Assembly: GCF_000697965.2 (NCBI RefSeq)
Contig: NZ_CP015882.1
Location: 1,215,001-1,279,000, forward strand
Source: Ensifer adhaerens
GTDB lineage: Bacteria; Pseudomonadota; Alphaproteobacteria; Rhizobiales; Rhizobiaceae
DNA: 64,000 nucleotides
Reading direction: 5' to 3'
Position numbers and translations under genes: made by a program. The notes under the pieces are model-generated. The model saw only the letters and a list, made by a program, of their open reading frames with translations. It made no database searches and was not told the origin of the DNA. Shown here piece by piece: positions 44,921 through 53,093 of this stretch; the first letter of the stretch is position 1, and every line of letters starts with the position of its first letter.

Positions 44921-45915
44921 CTCAGTCCTTTCAGCCAGGCGGCGATTGCACGGATATCTTGCGGCGCCAGCATGGAGAAAGCGGGCATGGCCGCACCAGG
45001 CTTGATCGCACCCGGGTTCGCGATGAAGCCAGCAATGTTGTCCTCGGTGTTGGCGACGATCCCGGCTCCTAGCATCTGCCGAGACCCTAGGTGAGAAAGA
45101 TCGGGTCCAGCCGCGCCTGCGGCCTCCGTGCCCGCAACGCGATGACAGGAGCCACAGCCATGGCGCAAGAAGAGAGCACGCCCCTCTCCCGCGACGTTTA
45201 TCGAGGCTTTCGCCTGGCTGGCAAGCCATGCGTCGAACGCGTCGGGTTCCATGGTCACTGCGGTGAGCGCCATGAATGCGTGAGACGTCCCGCAAAATTC
45301 GGCGCACGCGCCGCGAAATACCCCCGTTCTTTGCGCCATCAGCGAAAGGCGGTTTTCGCGACCCGGGATCATATCCATCTTGCCCCCGAGAGAGGGTATC
45401 CAGAAGGAATGGATTACGTCATCGCTCTTCAGTAAAAATTCTATTCGCCGACCGACCGGCAAGCGGATCTCGTTTGCCGCTGCGATTGTGAGGCCGCGAT
45501 GGACATAGACCACCTGCCACCAATATTGCCTGCCGGTGACTTCGACCCGAAAATCCGTAGCATCGCGAAAAGTCGGCGAAGGTCTAAGCGTCGGCATTAA
45601 CCAGAATGCATATGTCAAAAGGGCAAAGAGCGTCACAGTTGGGAACACGCCGCCGCCCCACAGGACGAGCCGGCTTGCGGCAGGCTCTGCGAAAACTCGT
45701 CTTTGACTGCGCACGGCAAAGCAGACGAAGGCGACCACCGCGAACCAGATCGCGGCTGCGCCGAAGGACATGACGACAAACAGGGTCAACGTCGCCTCTG
45801 CTTCCGAACCCGCAGGGCTCAACGCGGATTGAGTGCCCTGGCAGCCAGGCAGAGCAACCGCGATTGAGGGCAGCCTTTGGAGCAATTTTCGTCTTTGAGA
45901 TCGGAGGCGTGGCGT
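44917..45915 (-). CDS. Cytochrome c oxidase subunit II with C-terminal cytochrome c
   Basis: About 332 residues if read from ACG 45915, or 322 from TTG 45885; there is no ATG or GTG. ACG is favoured: AAAGGA lies seven bases before it, the promoter ends 33 bases upstream, and it yields a basic lipoprotein-type leader (PRLRSQRRK, hydrophobic, LPGC). Two membrane helices follow, then the CuA site with His near 159 and CAEFCGTSHAFM (numbered from the TTG), and a class-I cytochrome c domain with CGSCH at 244-248 and Met ligand near 300. First gene of the oxidase operon (caa3-like arrangement). Confidence 0.85.
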   Translation of the reverse strand, partial: TPRLRSQRRKLLQRLPSIAVALPGCQGTQSALSPAGSEAEATLTLFVVMSFGAAAIWFAVVAFVCFAVRSQRRVFAEPAASRLVLWGGGVFPTVTLFALLTYAFWLMPTLRPSPTFRDATDFRVEVTGRQYWWQVVYVHRGLTIAAANEIRLPVGRRIEFLLKSDDVIHSFWIPSLGGKMDMIPGRENRLSLMAQRTGVFRGACAEFCGTSHAFMALTAVTMEPDAFDAWLASQAKASINVAGEGRALFLRHGCGSCHRVAGTEAAGAAGPDLSHLGSRQMLGAGIVANTEDNIAGFIANPGAIKPGAAMPAFSMLAPQDIRAIAAWLKGLR

Positions 45916-45947
45916 TTTACTGTCCTTTCCAGAAGAGTTGATCGCTT

Positions 45948-45972
45948 AACCCGAGCCTCCCCGCAAAGTTCC
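45948..45972 (-). promoter_or_regulatory. EcfG/RpoE2-type promoter, oxidase operon
   Basis: On the minus strand GGAAC-N16-GGTT, ending 33 bases before the proposed ACG start of subunit II. Confidence 0.55.
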
Positions 45973-46381
45973 AGAAAGCGTTCCCGCGCCGATTTTAACT
46001 TCTCGGGATTGGTAGGTGTTGAACGGTGAGCTACGCACCGCTCTCGACAGGGAGGTTCCGTTGCTCGTTGCCGCTTACGGCCTGAGCGGCAAGGATGCAA
46101 TCTGCGATTGTGCGCTCGGCACAAGAGCGGACAAATTCGTGCGCGTTATCGAATTTGCCCATCGCATGACGGCGTTCCGCCCGATTGAGCGAGGCGCGCC
46201 GCATTGCCGCAGGAACCGAAGAACGGCTGCCGCCACTCCCAAAAGCAGGGGAGACTTCGCGACGCGCTCGGCATTCTCCTGAACGCCAAGATCGCAAATC
46301 CTCAGCGCGCGCGGGGATCGCCTCTGCCCCTAGCAAACAGCAGGCGTCCGCAAGGTTGCGGTCAGTGACAATTTCCGGCCG
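45973..46381. other. Intergenic, no gene supported
   Basis: Lies between the DUF3618 gene end and the oxidase promoter. Open frames are short and Arg/Ala-rich on both strands, with no ribosome-binding site. Confidence 0.45.
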
Positions 46382-47317
46382 TCAGCCAGAAGGGTTTTCG
46401 TTTTCAGGCTTGTTGGCCTCTCCCAAGGCGCTCTTGGCACCCTCGATCGCGCCCTCGGCAGCTGCACCAGCCGTTGCTTGAAGCTGGCCGCGAACGCGAT
46501 CCGAAACCTCGCCAGCGGTCTCATCCTCAAAGTCCGTTGCGGGGAGTGCCGCTCCGATGGCCGCACCGATCGCAAAGGCCAGCGCTCCGCCAACCAGAGG
46601 CTGATCTCGAAATGTCTTGAGCATGGCGGCATTCAGCTGCGCCCCGTGATCCTGAGCACTCTCATGGGCGCTCCGAATGCTGTCGGCTGCTGACCGGGCG
46701 GCATCTGAAACGGCACCGGAGACACCGCTGGCCGCCCCCTTCACCTCGCGCCATGTCGCTGATGCCCAGCCGGTTGTTTCATCGAACAAACTGCCTGCCT
46801 CATCCCGGATTTCCGCAATCGCCTGGCCCGACGTATCGGCGAAACCGCGATAGACGGTTCCACTTGGATCGACGAAGTGACCGGCCCTTCGGCCGGCCGC
46901 ATCGGTCTTCGCGCGAAAACGACTGCCGTCCTCATCCTCAAAATGGCTGTAGCGCTCGCCAAAATTTGCCTCGATCGGTCCGACCCGTCGCAAGTTGCCC
47001 TTTACTCTCGCAAGCGGGTAATCATCCACTCCCTTCTCAACGCCCGACGCTTGAGGCGCTCGCGAGGCGGGATCGGCAAGGAGCCATGCAAGACCGATCC
47101 CTGTCAATGCGACCGGGATCGGGTTCGCCTTCATTGCCCCACCCAGATTGTTGAGGAAGTCGGCACCTCCACTCCTTCTGGCATAGGCGATGAATTCATC
47201 CATTAATTCGCCAGGCGACATTCGCTCTTGAATGGCATGCAGTTTTTCTTCAATCCTTTGACGGTCCGTCTCGATCTCCCGTTGAAGGTCGGCGGACGAA
47301 TGCATGTCGACGTTCAT
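46382..47317 (-). CDS. DUF3618 protein
   Basis: 311 residues. The N-terminal 80 (LQREIETDRQRIEEKLHAIQ, ERMSPGELMDE, then NPIPVALTGIGLAWLLA) form the DUF3618 domain with a membrane helix. The middle is Ser/Ala-rich and helical, and a second hydrophobic segment (LVGGALAFAIGAAIGAALP) is near 250. Probably an inner-membrane envelope stress protein. It is the last of three overlapping genes (ATG 47317 overlaps the previous stop). Confidence 0.8.
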   Translation of the reverse strand: MNVDMHSSADLQREIETDRQRIEEKLHAIQERMSPGELMDEFIAYARRSGGADFLNNLGGAMKANPIPVALTGIGLAWLLADPASRAPQASGVEKGVDDYPLARVKGNLRRVGPIEANFGERYSHFEDEDGSRFRAKTDAAGRRAGHFVDPSGTVYRGFADTSGQAIAEIRDEAGSLFDETTGWASATWREVKGAASGVSGAVSDAARSAADSIRSAHESAQDHGAQLNAAMLKTFRDQPLVGGALAFAIGAAIGAALPATDFEDETAGEVSDRVRGQLQATAGAAAEGAIEGAKSALGEANKPENENPSG

Positions 47318-47733
47318 TTCACTGTCTCCTTGGCCACGTCCAGGTCGCGCTGGAGCGACGCCGTCGTTTTTTCAAACCGAATGCTGCGGTTTCCGAGCCT
47401 GGCAAGGCTGCGCGAAATCATAACCCACGCGAGGACGCCGACGACAAGACCAACCGCGACCGCTGAGAGCGCATGGGCATTTGCCTCTTGCATTCCCTGC
47501 TGCATCAAAAAGGCGCCCAGACCCTCGACCACAGCGCTCAGAAGCACGCCGATCGCGGCAATAGCAAAGATAAGGCCAACCATGAGCGTCTCGATGCTGC
47601 CGATCGCCCGGTCAATATTCTCGCTTGCCTCGGCCTTGGCGAGGTCGATCTCCTTGCGAAACAGTCCGGCTATATCGGTCACCAGTCCCGTCATCAGGTC
47701 GGGTAAAGAGCGGTCGTCACGGGGGTTATGCAT
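47314..47733 (-). CDS. Phage holin-X/DUF1469-like membrane protein
   Basis: 139 residues from ATG 47733. An amphipathic helix (LFRKEIDLAKAEASENIDRA) leads into two membrane helices (MVGLIFAIAAIGVLLSAVVE and ALSAVAVGLVVGVLAWVMIS), the YqjE/holin-X layout. In rhizobia it commonly accompanies DUF3618 and Ndi proteins. Despite the holin name there is no sign of a lysis role here. Confidence 0.78.
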   Translation of the reverse strand: MHNPRDDRSLPDLMTGLVTDIAGLFRKEIDLAKAEASENIDRAIGSIETLMVGLIFAIAAIGVLLSAVVEGLGAFLMQQGMQEANAHALSAVAVGLVVGVLAWVMISRSLARLGNRSIRFEKTTASLQRDLDVAKETVK

Positions 47734-48268
47734 CGCGGAAGTCCTTTTCAAATGACCAATCGTCGCCTGCGCGGGGGGATGACGAGGAGTTCGATGTCTT
47801 GGTGGCCGTTCGCTTTGCCGAAGCGATCAGAAATCGGCTCGCTGCCAGTCCCGCAATCGCTGCCATGCCAAGAAAGGCAAGGGGCTGCTTCCGCCCATAG
47901 TTTTCTGCAATCGACGCGATTTCACCGAGATCCCGGTCTTCGCATTCGCGGGCCAGCCGTCCGATCGAATTTCCAAGGTCCTGGGTGTAGCGGCCAAGCC
48001 CCGGTTGATCGGAATCGCGAAGTTCAGATCCCACCTTCTCCATGGCGCCAGCAAGACCACGCAATTGGCGCGCCAATGCCCCCTTTTCGTCATCCACGAC
48101 TTTGGCTGCTGCCGCTTTTGCCTGGCCCGAAAGATCGTCACTCGCGACGTTCTGGTCGACGCGGGGCCGACCTGCATCGCTCTCGCCCCCCCCAGAATAA
48201 GGGCCGCCTTCTTGTGAGGGCGAAATAGGTTGCTGTTGTTGTCTACGGTTCTCCGGGTTTTCGATCAT
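47726..48268 (-). CDS. Nutrient-deprivation-induced (Ndi)-like protein
   Basis: 180 residues; ATG 48268 follows AGGAGGTTTGTG (a preceding ATG at 48271 is an alternative). Hydrophilic Gln/Ser-rich start, helical middle (AKVVDDEKGALARQLRGLAG, MEKVGSEL), and one membrane helix (LAFLGMAAIAGLAASRFLIA). Matches rhizobial nutrient-deprivation-induced proteins. First gene of the three-gene envelope operon; a stress-type promoter is 46 bases upstream. Confidence 0.78.
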   Translation of the reverse strand: MIENPENRRQQQQPISPSQEGGPYSGGGESDAGRPRVDQNVASDDLSGQAKAAAAKVVDDEKGALARQLRGLAGAMEKVGSELRDSDQPGLGRYTQDLGNSIGRLARECEDRDLGEIASIAENYGRKQPLAFLGMAAIAGLAASRFLIASAKRTATKTSNSSSSPRAGDDWSFEKDFRDA

Positions 48269-48313
48269 CACAAACCTCCTGGTTATCTGACGCGGGCCCT
48301 TCGTTGCGCTCCA

Positions 48314-48338
48314 ACCAGCGGATCGCTATCTTGTTCCC
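48314..48338 (-). promoter_or_regulatory. EcfG/RpoE2-type promoter, Ndi operon
   Basis: On the minus strand GGAAC-N16-GGTT, ending 46 bases before ATG 48268. Confidence 0.58.
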
Positions 48339-48511
48339 TGCCTCATACGGCCACTCGGCTTGGCGTTTGTTCGATCCGAAGGCGCTGCCCAATGAAGACG
48401 CTGGGCGACTGCGATCGATCTCGTGGAACAACCCCGCCCTGCGCAGGGATTCCCTCAGCCCCTGCACAGCACCGCGGCGTCCGCCAACTGCGGTGCTGCG
48501 AGCTTAGGACT

Positions 48512-48770
48512 CTACTGACCGATCATGTTGAGGAAGATGCCGTTCCTCTTGCTTTGCTCAAGAAGGGCCTCAACCCCCTCGATGAGGCCTAGCTCGAAAA
48601 CGGCTTGGAGAGAATTGGGGCAGTTTGGGCGCTCCCGAACTTCAAGATAAGAAACGCTATCGATTTCTCCTTGCAGGCGTCTGCTACCGGAAGCCCGCTA
48701 TCCCCTGAAGGTTCTTGTCCAGCATGACGACATCGACTGGCGGCCCACCTCTAAGCTCGGCGTCCCTCCA
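48512..48770 (-). pseudogene. Response-regulator receiver remnant
   Basis: Minus-strand pieces in different frames: PPVDVVMLDKNLQG (phosphoacceptor strand and loop), then GLPVADACKEKSIAFLIL (alpha4/beta4 of a receiver). A third stretch, SLQAVFELGLIEGVEALLEQ and SKRNGIFLNMIGQ, ends at 48512. The frames change at least twice. It reads as a dead two-component protein; the third piece may belong to a neighbouring domain. Confidence 0.35.
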
Positions 48771-48866
48771 TTCGCTCCTTGAAACCTCGATGAGGTCGTG
48801 GTGGCAGGAGATTTTCTTGGACCAGGCGTGGGTTTCTATCGGTTGTCCGCATTTTGCTCATGGATT

Positions 48867-48892
48867 GGAACTTTTCCCGGTCTTTTCGGGTT
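48867..48892 (+). promoter_or_regulatory. EcfG/RpoE2-type promoter
   Basis: GGAAC-N17-GGTT ending 47 bases before the start of the secreted protein at 48939. Confidence 0.55.
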
Positions 48893-48938
48893 CACGCAAC
48901 AACCTTTTCGTGTGGACCAGGTGCGAATGGAGAGGAAA

Positions 48939-49316
48939 ATGAAATGGCTTCCTGTCACCGCAGTTCTTATCGCTGGCCCAGCCTTTGCCCAAAGTGCCGA
49001 ACTTGAATCGGCCTGCACGTCGGTCGCAAGGAATTTTTTCATGACCGACACGCTGAATGTCGGGGTCGTGCAATCGTTCCCTGAGCTTAAGCCCCCTGGC
49101 GTCCGCTTCAAATATTCTGAGAGATCGGATACGAAGAAGGCCGAAATGTCAGATACGTTCGACTGCGAATTCGATCAGCCAAATCCGATCACAAAACTCC
49201 TACGCTTCTGCGTCTCCCGGACTTGCTACTCTTCCGACCAGGAAGATGGCGAACGCCGACGCCGATTTGAAGAAATGCAGCTTCTTATGCAAAGAGGCAA
49301 AAGCGCCAGAAAATAA
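48939..49316 (+). CDS. Secreted hypothetical protein
   Basis: 125 residues from ATG 48939, preceded by GGAGAGGAAA. Signal peptide MKWLPVTAVLIAGPAFAQ. The mature part has four cysteines (ESACTS, FDCEF, RFCVSRTC), so probably two disulfides in the periplasm. Family not recognised. It is under a stress-type promoter. Confidence 0.62.
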   Translation: MKWLPVTAVLIAGPAFAQSAELESACTSVARNFFMTDTLNVGVVQSFPELKPPGVRFKYSERSDTKKAEMSDTFDCEFDQPNPITKLLRFCVSRTCYSSDQEDGERRRRFEEMQLLMQRGKSARK

Positions 49317-49616
49317 GCATGGCACCTTCTAACCGATGGGTCTCGGCGGACGGCGTTCGAGGGCCAACGCTAAACGAGATTTGCGGCGCCAGACATCGGG
49401 CGTGCCAGTGAGGCTCGGCTCACGATGGCACGTCGACTATCCGCAGCAATCACATTTCCTACAAAGCAGAGAACGTCCGGCGTTGACTTCTTGATGCTAA
49501 AAGCGGCTCCCACCCGACTTCGGCAAATGCAACTTGCGTAAGCGCAAAGAATTGCGGACTAGCCTCCGCTCATGGTTCGAGTGCTCCGGTCGGGAGTGGA
49601 AAAGACCAAATGCTTA
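49317..49616. other. Intergenic, no gene supported
   Basis: No convincing open frame, hairpin or repeat in these 300 bases. Confidence 0.45.
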
Positions 49617-49641
49617 GGAACCAAAAGCGTTTCGCCGAGTT
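49617..49641 (+). promoter_or_regulatory. EcfG/RpoE2-type promoter
   Basis: GGAAC-N16-AGTT ending 43 bases before the PepSY-like gene. Confidence 0.55.
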
Positions 49642-49684
49642 TGAACATTGCCGTTAACGGGCTGAGAAAAAGGAACCGAACATC

Positions 49685-50005
49685 ATGAAGAACGTACTGC
49701 TCGCCGCGGTCTTCCTCGGCGCATCGAGTTTGGGCGCGCTCGCGCAGACCGCCACACCTCCGGCTACGGCAGATGGTGATACGCCTGCCGTGGCAACACC
49801 AGACACCACCAATCCAACAGCGCCCGTCGCCGGCGCCAACAGTTTCACGGAAGAACAGGCCAAGGATCGCCTTACTGACGCCGGCTACACCGATGTGACC
49901 GGTCTAAAGCTCGACGACAAGGGCGTCTGGCGTGCAACGGCCTCGAAGGACGGCAAATCCATGCAGGTCGCGCTCGACTATCAGGGCAACATTGTTGCCA
50001 ACTAA
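49685..50005 (+). CDS. Periplasmic PepSY-like small protein
   Basis: 106 residues. Signal peptide to SLGALAQ, a Thr/Pro/Ala-rich linker, then a compact domain (FTEEQAKDRLTDAGYTDVTG, LDDKGVWRATASKDGKSMQV ending LDYQGNIVAN) of PepSY type. A common rhizobial secreted protein of unknown role. Probably co-transcribed with the next gene 22 bases downstream. Confidence 0.72.
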   Translation: MKNVLLAAVFLGASSLGALAQTATPPATADGDTPAVATPDTTNPTAPVAGANSFTEEQAKDRLTDAGYTDVTGLKLDDKGVWRATASKDGKSMQVALDYQGNIVAN

Positions 50006-50027
50006 CTCCAGCAAAGAGGAAATTCCC

Positions 50028-50633
50028 ATGAAAACCGTTAGTGGACTTTTTGACGACTATTCGGACGCCCAAGCAGCAGTGTCAGCCCTTGAAGATCGCG
50101 GCGTTCCGTCGGACGACATCAGCATCGTTTCCAACAATGTTGGCGATTGGTACGGCACTGCAGACGAAAGCAACGCGGCTGAAGGCGCTGGAACGGGCGC
50201 CGGTGTCGGCGCTGCGGTCGGTGGCATTGGCGGCCTGTTGACTGGTCTCGGGCTCATGGCCATTCCCGGTGTCGGGCCGGTGGTCGCAGCCGGTTGGCTT
50301 GCCGCGACCGCGGCTGGTGCTGCCGCCGGCGCGGTAGCAGGTGGTGCCGCCGGCGGGATTATCGGAGCGATGACGGATTCGGGCGTTCCGGAGGAACATG
50401 CCCATGTCTATGCGGAAGGCGTACGGCGCGGTGGCACGGTCGTCACGGCACGGGTCGACGACGCGCTCCAGGCGGATGCCGAAGCGATCCTGCGCCGAGG
50501 TACCTGGGTGGATCCTGTCCAACGCCGCGCCGCCTACACGGAACAGGGCTGGACACGCTTTGACGAGACGCTCGATCCCTACACCGCCGACGAAGTCGAG
50601 AAGGAACGTCAACGTCTCGAGAGCATGCGCTAG
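50028..50633 (+). CDS. General stress protein 17M-type, Gly-rich membrane protein
   Basis: 201 residues from ATG 50028 (AAAGAGGAAA). N-terminal 17M/YflT-like domain (VSGLFDDYSDAQAAVSALED) precedes a long Gly/Ala-rich segment (about 55-120) able to span the membrane, and a second alpha-beta part (HAHVYAEGVRRGGTVVTARV) completes the domain. Proteins of this kind are regular members of general-stress regulons. Same transcript as the PepSY-like gene. Confidence 0.75.
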   Translation: MKTVSGLFDDYSDAQAAVSALEDRGVPSDDISIVSNNVGDWYGTADESNAAEGAGTGAGVGAAVGGIGGLLTGLGLMAIPGVGPVVAAGWLAATAAGAAAGAVAGGAAGGIIGAMTDSGVPEEHAHVYAEGVRRGGTVVTARVDDALQADAEAILRRGTWVDPVQRRAAYTEQGWTRFDETLDPYTADEVEKERQRLESMR

Positions 50634-50801
50634 TTTGAACCAAGGCGGCCATGATGCGTTCAGATCACCTGAACCGTAAACTGGCCTTCGCACGTTCCTG
50701 ATGATTGGCAGGCTCTCTCGTCCCGGCGCCCAACTCAGGCGCAACAACGGCACCTGACAAAAGCGCTTAGACGTTTCGTAGAGTTTGACGAAATTGACCG
50801 T

Positions 50802-50826
50802 GGAACGATTTGCATACCGACAGGTT
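50802..50826 (+). promoter_or_regulatory. EcfG/RpoE2-type promoter, ku genes
   Basis: GGAAC-N16-GGTT, ending 32 bases before the first ku start. Confidence 0.68.
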
Positions 50827-50858
50827 GCGTCCTCCCGGGTGTCGAAAGGAATGGAGCC

Positions 50859-51752
50859 ATGGTTGCCCCGCGAGCGAACTGGAAAGGCTACATCAAGTTC
50901 GGAGAGGTCACCTGTCCAGTGGCACTTTACACCGCCGCGTCCTCGTCCGAACGCATCAGCTTCCATAGGCTCAATCGAAAAACAGGCAACCGGGTAAAGC
51001 GCGAGTTCGTTGACAGCGAGTCGGGAGAGCCCGTTCAGGCCGACGATCAGGTAAAAGGCTATGAAATCGAGGGTGGACGATACGTCGTCCTGGAACCTGA
51101 AGAAGTCGCAGCGGTGGTTCCGGAAAGCGACAAGACCCTGAAGATCGAGGCCTTCATTCCCTGCTCGCAGATCGACACAACCTATTTCGACAAACCCTAC
51201 TATCTTGCACCCGACAAGATGGGCGGGGAGGCTTTCGGACTGCTCCGTGATGGGATGGCTAAGGCCAAGGTCGCCGCGATCGCCAAGACCGTGCTTTTTC
51301 GCCGGCTACGAACCGTACTTGTCCGCGCACACGGCAAGGGGCTGGTGGCGGCAACCCTCAACTTTGACTATGAAGTGCGATCTTCGAAAGAGGCGTTCCA
51401 GGAGCTTCCCGACCTCAAGATAGAGGGCGAGATGCTGGAACTTGCAGAGCACATTATCCGCACAAAGAAAGGCAGTTTTGACCCCGGCGACTTTGACGAT
51501 CGGTACGAGGCGGCTCTTGCCGAGCTGGTCAAAGCCAAAATCGAGGGGCGTGCACTGCCGAAGAAAAAGTTGCCCGTAGCATCCAAGCCCGGCGATCTGC
51601 TCAAGGCGCTCCGCGAGAGCGCAGGCATCAATGCGAGCAAGTCGAAGTCCAAGCGTCAAGCGGCCAACGCAAACAAGGGCGCTCGTCGGCAAAAGGAGTC
51701 GAGCTCGTCTCCCAAGTCGAAACAGGCGGCAACGTCGCGTCGCACCGGCTGA
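50859..51752 (+). CDS. ku: Ku protein, NHEJ
   Basis: 297 residues. WKGYIKFGEVTCPVALYTAA opens the Ku core beta-barrel that rings double-strand DNA ends. Further family marks are FHRLNRKTGNRVKREFVD, DQVKGYEIEGGRYVVL and KPYYLAPD. The Lys/Ser-rich C-terminal tail (about 255-297) is the DNA- or ligase-contacting extension of many bacterial Ku proteins. It partners an ATP-dependent ligase in end joining; a short LigD-type ligase is at 20.7 kb. A second ku gene follows after 14 bases. In S. meliloti a ku pair is known to be RpoE2-dependent. Confidence 0.92.
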   Translation: MVAPRANWKGYIKFGEVTCPVALYTAASSSERISFHRLNRKTGNRVKREFVDSESGEPVQADDQVKGYEIEGGRYVVLEPEEVAAVVPESDKTLKIEAFIPCSQIDTTYFDKPYYLAPDKMGGEAFGLLRDGMAKAKVAAIAKTVLFRRLRTVLVRAHGKGLVAATLNFDYEVRSSKEAFQELPDLKIEGEMLELAEHIIRTKKGSFDPGDFDDRYEAALAELVKAKIEGRALPKKKLPVASKPGDLLKALRESAGINASKSKSKRQAANANKGARRQKESSSSPKSKQAATSRRTG

Positions 51753-51766
51753 CGGGAGATTGAGCC

Positions 51767-52579
51767 ATGGCTGTCCGCCCGTACTGGAAAGGCTATTTGA
51801 AACTCTCGCTGGTGACGTGCCCGGTTGAGATGATGCCGGCCACGTCCGATAGCGAAAAGGTTCGCTTCCACACGCTTAATCGCGAGACCGAGAACCGTGT
51901 CGTCAGTCACTTCGTCGATGCGGTAACCGGGGAAGAGGTCAAGGAAGACGATGAGGTCATGGGTTACCAGCGCGGGGAAAAGGAGTACGTCGTGATCGAG
52001 GACGAGGAGCTTGAGACCGTCGCACTCGAAAGCACCAGGACCATTGATATCTCGACGTTCACCCCGCGCGACAGCCTCGAGTGGATATGGCTCGATACGC
52101 CTTACTACCTTTCTCCGAGCGAACCGGTCGGCCAGGAGGCCTTTTCTGTTATCCGAGATGCGATGGAAGCCCAGAAAATGGTCGGTATTTCACGACTGGT
52201 CATATCGCGTCGGGAACGAGCCGTCATGCTCGAGCCGCGTGGCAAGGGGATCGTGCTCTGGACATTGCGCTACGGCGACGAAGTTCGTGGCGAAGAAACG
52301 TACTTCACCACCGCGAGCGACGCCAAGGCGGACCCCGAGATGATGCCGCTTGTGCAGCGATTGATAAAGAAGCTGACGAAGGATTGGAGCCCCAGCATGG
52401 TGGAGGACCCCGTGCAGGAACGCCTGGTCGACATCATCGCTGCCAAGAAGAAGGCGATAAAGAAACCGTCCAGGGCCAAGTCCAAATCGTCAACCACACC
52501 ATCGCCACCCAGCAACGTCGTCAACATCATGGACGCCTTGAAAAAGTCGGTCGCAGCGGAGCGTCGTCCCCGGAAATGA
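51767..52579 (+). CDS. ku: Ku protein, second copy
   Basis: 270 residues: WKGYLKLSLVTCPVEMMPAT, FHTLNRETENRVVSHFVDAV, DEVMGYQRGEKEYVVIEDEE, all Ku core. It differs enough from its neighbour to suggest an old duplication and a heterodimer. The C-terminal tail is shorter and Lys/Ser-rich. Preceded by CGGGAGATTGAGCC and co-transcribed with the first ku. Confidence 0.92.
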   Translation: MAVRPYWKGYLKLSLVTCPVEMMPATSDSEKVRFHTLNRETENRVVSHFVDAVTGEEVKEDDEVMGYQRGEKEYVVIEDEELETVALESTRTIDISTFTPRDSLEWIWLDTPYYLSPSEPVGQEAFSVIRDAMEAQKMVGISRLVISRRERAVMLEPRGKGIVLWTLRYGDEVRGEETYFTTASDAKADPEMMPLVQRLIKKLTKDWSPSMVEDPVQERLVDIIAAKKKAIKKPSRAKSKSSTTPSPPSNVVNIMDALKKSVAAERRPRK

Positions 52580-52823
52580 ACCATCCGCGACCCTTAGACC
52601 TTGACGACGGCACGGCTGGCTCTCGTCAGCCCACGGGCAGGTTCTGCACCAGCGCGGTGGGATCGATGACCCTCTCAAGTTCAAAGACATAAAACCGATC
52701 GTCATCTCGCATGGTCATCAGTCCCATCAAGCTGTCGTCATTGATCCGTCGAAAATGGTCGACCTGAATAGCACCGAGATTTGTAGACGCCTTCTTTCCT
52801 AATTTTGAGGCAAGAAGAGCATC

Positions 52824-53093
52824 ATGAGCAAATCGAATTTCAGCGAAGAGTTTAAGCGTGACGCGGTGCGCCAGATCACGGAGCGAGGCTATCCGGTTGC
52901 TGAGGTTTCGCAGCGTCTCGGCGTCAGCCAGCATTCGCTCTACGAATGGAAGAAGAAGTTTGCTGCGTCGAACGCCAAGGGCAACGACGAGACCGAGGAG
53001 ATCAGGCGGCTAAAGAAGGAACTGGCTCGCGTTACCGAGGAGCGAGATATCCTAAAAAAAGCGGCCGCGTATTTCGCCAGGGATGCAAAGTGA
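52824..53093 (+). CDS. IS3-family transposase OrfA
   Basis: 89 residues. Helix-turn-helix (FSEEFKRDAVRQITERGYPV, VSQRLGVSQHSLYEWKKK) followed by a leucine-zipper-like segment (EEIRRLKKELARVTEERDIL). Near its end CTAAAAAAAG (53051-53060) can cause -1 slippage, giving the OrfAB transposase. Binds the IS ends. Confidence 0.93.
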   Translation: MSKSNFSEEFKRDAVRQITERGYPVAEVSQRLGVSQHSLYEWKKKFAASNAKGNDETEEIRRLKKELARVTEERDILKKAAAYFARDAK

